Assembly: GCF_014851395.1 (NCBI RefSeq)
Contig: NW_024040485.1
Coordinates: 13,726,899 to 13,790,898, forward strand
Length of the DNA: 64,000 nt
Origin: Micropterus salmoides
Lineage: Eukaryota > Chordata > Actinopteri > Centrarchiformes > Centrarchidae
Direction of reading: 5' to 3'
The notes beneath the pieces were generated by a model. It had not been told where the DNA came from, ran no database searches, and saw nothing but the letters and a program-made list of their open reading frames with translations. Made by a program: the position numbers and the translations under genes. Within the stretch, counting starts at the first letter, position 1. Every line of letters starts with the position of its first letter. Of the stretch, positions 61,987 through 64,000 are shown piece by piece.

Positions 61987-63360
61987 CATACAGGAAAAAT
62001 CCCATTGAGACACAGTCTCTTTTACAAAGGAGTCCTATATAGCACAAGTAAAACACAATTTTTCAACCATGAGTTGAAAAACAATACATTATGTAAATTT
62101 AAATACAATACAAATTTACACAAAGTTTACAAGATATTTACATAGACAAAAATTCAATGAATTTAAATATGTTTTTTGTAGAGCACATTGAGCTGCACCT
62201 GTGTGAGAAATTTTAAGTTAATCAGACCGCTACGCGGTATGAACCCTAATAAATAAGTAATTTTTAACAGAAGATGAAAGGGACTTTCTCCAATCACACT
62301 GTAAAGTAAACAAACCTTCTACTCTGTAAAGTAAACAAACCTTCTACTCTGTAAAGTAAACAAACCTTCTACTCTGTAAAGTAAACAAACCTTCTACTCT
62401 GACAGACAGAGTGATGCTGGCTCCTTGTTTCACCTTCCTGTTGCTGAACCTTTCAAGGAAGCGGGGTGGTACCAGGGGCTCTTTGGGGTCTGTAAAAATA
62501 TAGTGTAAAACAGAAGCACAGTCACTTATAACATACTATTCTATCTACTAAAGTCATTTTTGTAGGTTATCTGTCAAATTACCTCTTTTATCTTGTGGCA
62601 TAATCTCCCCTGGATCTGTTGCAAAATAAAGTTGTATAAAATAAAAATGTATCTGTAAACATCTTAACTGCAATTTTAAAGCTCAAAGTAATGTAAAATA
62701 CAACAATTCATGCCTTTTTTGCATAGGCAACTATTAAGGCATTTGCACACATACTCAGAACTATCAGTCGGGCGGACGAGTAAGCAGAACCAGCTACATT
62801 GCTGATGTAAGCAGAGTACTCCCCCATATCCTCTCTCTTCACCCGCAGGATGTCCAAGCCATGAAAGTCTCTCTCTGAGTGCAACAGAATCCTTTCTGAA
62901 GGTCGCAGAGGGTGGCCATCTTTGAACCAGTATACTCTGGGTTTGGGGAAACCTGGAATTTTAACTTAACTTTAGTCATAGGAACTTGTCTATGAGTTGA
63001 CTTCATTTATAAGACAGTTACAATCAGCTGTTATGTGGTTAATAAACTTACCCTTTACTTTGAGCTTCATCTTAGCAATAGGTGAACCTGGACTGACATG
63101 AACATCACGAAGCTCCTCCACAACTTGTGGTAGCTGATCATCTTCGGCTACAGACTCAAATGTCTCAGTTTCCCTGCACGGGGAAAGCAGAGCAGTCCAC
63201 CTCAACAATGCAGTTTTTAAAAACAATCTTATAAAATATATGCAATATATTTTAAAACACCCAAAAACAATATTCATAGTAAGTTCACCTGGACACGTAG
63301 CCCTTGGCACTGACATAGGAAGATGTCTCAGTGGCATCAGCGGCAGTGTCATAATCAGAG
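51282..63360 (-). CDS. obscn: Obscurin, 3' part (partial; 5' end beyond the window)
   Basis: Giant sarcomere protein linking the M-band region to the sarcoplasmic reticulum and signalling through a RhoGEF domain. Twenty-five exons in transcription order: 63360-63289, 63173-63052, 62952-62755, 62615-62583, 62489-62391, 61910-61692, 61583-61550, 61427-61381, 61265-61167, 59090-58951, 57482-57282, 57178-57102, 57019-56849, 56673-56514, 56327-56211, 56085-55921, 55813-55655, 55568-55391, 55292-55179, 55016-54849, 54036-53934, 53816-53687, 53445-53352, 53171-53129 and 52395-51282. Every junction keeps phase; they encode 1351 aa plus stop. Domain order along this part: SDYDTAADAT linker, Ig (25-130), Ig (about 142-247), linker, SH3 (355-421), DH (447-651), PH (652-763), Ig (764-857), Ig (858-966) and a tail of about 390 aa. 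The order and many blocks agree with the C-terminus of human obscurin-A. No kinase follows the stop. Confidence 0.95.
54141..54156 (-). promoter_or_regulatory. CTCF-like motif, reverse
   Basis: GTCGCCCCCTGGTGGC is the reverse complement of a near-consensus CTCF core (GCCACCAGGGGGCGAC). It lies in an obscn intron. Confidence 0.45.
54340..54680 (+). mobile_element. Two adjoining percomorph repeat fragments in an obscn intron
   Basis: TTTACAGAGACGCAACAGTT, then ATGAGCAAGCACTAG and GGCAAGGAAAAACTCCC belong to an abundant percomorph repeat seen again at 58440-58625. From about 54480, TTGACAGCTGAGCCCTGCTC and GGGCGGGACCTTGATATGGC belong to a second common repeat that ends near TATACAGTCTGG. Families not named. 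Confidence 0.55.
55391..55813 (-). other. obscn: obscn PH domain
   Basis: Two exons, 55813-55655 and 55568-55391. They encode FQVWEGAPGIRTSSRGHHRH, then VFLFKNYCIICKPKRDSNTD, and later AFEIWHEREDSVRKYTLQAR. The tryptophan expected in the last helix of a PH domain is in the NSWLRDL segment. Confidence 0.93.
55921..57019 (-). other. obscn: obscn RhoGEF (DH) domain
   Basis: Exons 57019-56849, 56673-56514, 56327-56211 and 56085-55921. Recognisable DH blocks: LIQDLISSESEFVKEV (helix 1), IFRNIDDIKSFHHK, DDDVAMCFLKNKEGFEKYLQ, QQPLERIQKYKAVLKELIRN (the most conserved DH helix) and LPQRSENTHHVSMIENYPAT. In mammals this domain acts on RhoA or TC10. Confidence 0.93.
57282..57482 (-). other. obscn: obscn SH3 domain
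   Basis: A single 201-bp exon with phase 0 at both ends. It encodes FDIYVATADYNPT, SLKVGQYVEVLD, WLVRTKPTKTTPSRQGWVSP and AYLDKKLK. The ALYDY motif of typical SH3 domains is reduced to ATADY, as in mammalian obscurin. Confidence 0.93.
57960..58625. mobile_element. Fold-back repeat and adjacent interspersed repeat in an obscn intron
   Basis: From 57960 to about 58410 lies a palindromic element: CCCTTCCTAATACATTTCCA then GGGGGACAACATCTACAATC on the left, and ACTGTGGATTTTGTCCCCTA then CCCATTAGGG on the right. This matches a common percomorph fold-back element, here degenerate. From about 58450 a second repeat follows (TATTTATATAGTGCAAAATC, GAGCAGGTCTAGACCGTACT, ACAATTCCCACC), a longer copy of the unit at 54340. 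Confidence 0.55.
58951..61583 (-). other. obscn: obscn linker exons between Ig and SH3
   Basis: Exons 61583-61550, 61427-61381, 61265-61167 and 59090-58951. The third encodes LGEVGTEEFLMKLTSQITEM and the fourth a Ser/Pro/Arg-rich stretch ending SSSESDEGDARGE, both close to human obscurin. The first two are short and variable and rest on splice signals and phase. The 2.1-kb intron at 59091-61166 contains no recognised gene. Confidence 0.85.
61935..61982. repeat. (TA)n microsatellite in an obscn intron
   Basis: About 24 TA units, with one TT interruption and a TACATACATAC edge, about 25 bp upstream (in obscn sense) of the acceptor of the exon at 61910-61692. Confidence 0.9.
62299..62398. repeat. 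obscn: 25-bp minisatellite, four perfect copies, at an obscn splice donor
   Basis: The unit is CTGTAAAGTAAACAAACCTT followed by CTACT, repeated four times without change. The copy at 62374-62398 contains the last eight bases of the obscn exon 62489-62391 and its donor; the other three copies carry the same donor-like sequence further into the intron. Confidence 0.92.
62755..63173 (-). other. obscn: obscn Ig domain (exons 2-3)
   Basis: Exon 63173-63052 encodes DDQLPQVVEELRDVHVSPGS and exon 62952-62755 encodes PRVYWFKDGHPLRPSERILL, then EDMGEYSAYISNVAGSAYSS. This corresponds to the Ig domain after the SDYDTAADAT exon in mammals. It has tyrosine-alanine where the second Ig cysteine is usual, as in human. 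Confidence 0.9.
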
Positions 63361-63489
63361 CTGCAAGACACTGATGGAAAATATGATGTACAGCATTATA
63401 CAGTCATCAGTGAAATCAGGATGATTGTGTCATTTTGTTAGCCTTGTGAGAACCAGTTTTAGACTATGTCTACACTAAGCCCCATATAT

Positions 63490-64000
63490 AGCAAAAATTC
63501 GATCTATGTTAACTTTTAAGGACACCGAGACCATTTTACACGCCTTCATCTCATCACACCTGGATTATTGCAACAGCCTTTTCACTTGTTTAACCCAAAA
63601 ATCTACTGATCGACTCCAGACTGTCCAGAACTCGGCTGCCAGGCTTTTAACCAGAACAAAGAAATATGACCACATTACTCCTATTTTAGCTTCATTACAC
63701 TGGCTGCCAGTATGTTTTAGAATTGATTTGAATTAAAAATTTTATTGATCACTTTTAAAGCTCTTCATGGCCTCGTGCCTTGTTGTATTTCTGACCTTTT
63801 AGTCCCATACCCACCAGCACGTACCTTGAGATCCTCGGGCAGAGGTCTGTTGTCTGTTCCAGAGTCTCGACTGAAAACTAAAGGGGACAGAGCGTTTGCT
63901 GTCAGGGCCCCGAGGCTCTGGAACAGCCTGCCCGAGGAAATCAGGTCAGCTGAGTCAGTGAACTATTTTAAGTCCCTTCTTAAAACATACTTTTATAGGA
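63490..64000 (+). mobile_element. LINE (L2-like) reverse-transcriptase C-terminal fragment, cut by the window edge
   Basis: Forward translation gives HAFISSHLDYCNSLFTCLTQ, DRLQTVQNSAARLLTRTKKY and HITPILASLHWLPVCFRID, then after a frame break KALHGLVPCCISDLL and, further on, GDRAFAVRAPRLWNSLPEE. This is the classic C-terminal end of L2/Rex-type fish LINE proteins. Frameshifts and stops show it is inactive. It lies antisense in an obscn intron and continues past the right edge. Confidence 0.85.

Larger units (their letters stand above)
61692..62489 (-). other. obscn: obscn Ig domain (exons 5-6)
   Basis: Exon 62489-62391 encodes PPRFLERFSNRKVKQGASIT and exon 61910-61692 encodes VSWLKEESMEDVLWIKPDTK, then GTEYTGAYTCIATNRAGQS. 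The donor of exon 61910-61692 is placed at GACA followed by GTAAGG because only this phase joins the next three exons. Confidence 0.9.

Noticed and set aside
1..64000. tRNA, rRNA, microRNA and CRISPR-like arrays
   Set aside because: No cloverleaf, rRNA core or regularly spaced direct-repeat array was recognised by eye; a microRNA hairpin cannot be excluded without folding and conservation data.

Overview
The window is nuclear DNA from a spiny-rayed (percomorph-type) teleost fish. This rests on vertebrate exon-intron genes with GT-AG introns, short introns compared with mammals, and several interspersed repeats that I recognise as common in percomorph genomes. No bacterial, organellar or viral genes are seen.

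Layout, left to right. 1-5512: non-coding upstream region with a degenerate LINE scrap and a CTCF-like site. 5513-17378 (+): wnt3a, four coding exons, 352 aa, with a 3' UTR probably ending near 19.7 kb. 19.7-32.5 kb: a gene desert holding a pogo-like transposon relic, microsatellites and possible regulatory sequence. 32.56-36.87 kb (+): arf1, one non-coding and four coding exons, 179 aa. 42319-38534 (-): the C1orf35/MMTAG2 orthologue, eight coding exons, 302 aa, tail-to-tail with arf1. 46061-48788 (+): guk1, six coding exons, 199 aa, whose first non-coding exon lies about 124 bp from the mmtag2 start codon, so the two genes probably share a bidirectional promoter. 63360-51282 (-): the 3' end of obscurin (obscn), 25 exons traced with a continuous reading phase (1351 aa plus stop): Ig, Ig, linker, SH3, RhoGEF (DH), PH, Ig, Ig and an obscurin-A type ankyrin-binding tail. 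Its 5' part lies beyond the right edge, and a LINE fragment fills the last 500 bp.

The gene set matches the human 1q42 block WNT3A-ARF1-C1orf35-MRPL55-GUK1-GJC2-IBA57-OBSCN, which supports calling the Wnt gene wnt3a rather than wnt3. Compared with that order, obscn is inverted and sits directly after guk1, and mrpl55, gjc2 and iba57 are not seen. The genes do not form a pathway: a secreted signal, a Golgi GTPase, a nuclear/nucleolar lysine-rich protein, a nucleotide kinase and a giant sarcomere protein are simply old neighbours.

I found no clearly new biological system. The most unusual points are a 25-bp minisatellite that copies an obscurin splice donor, an obscurin locus that ends at the ankyrin-binding tail with no kinase exons after it, a long inverted satellite just upstream of arf1, and CTCF-like motifs that face each other across wnt3a. 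All exon boundaries were read by eye from splice signals, phase and family similarity; no alignment was run.
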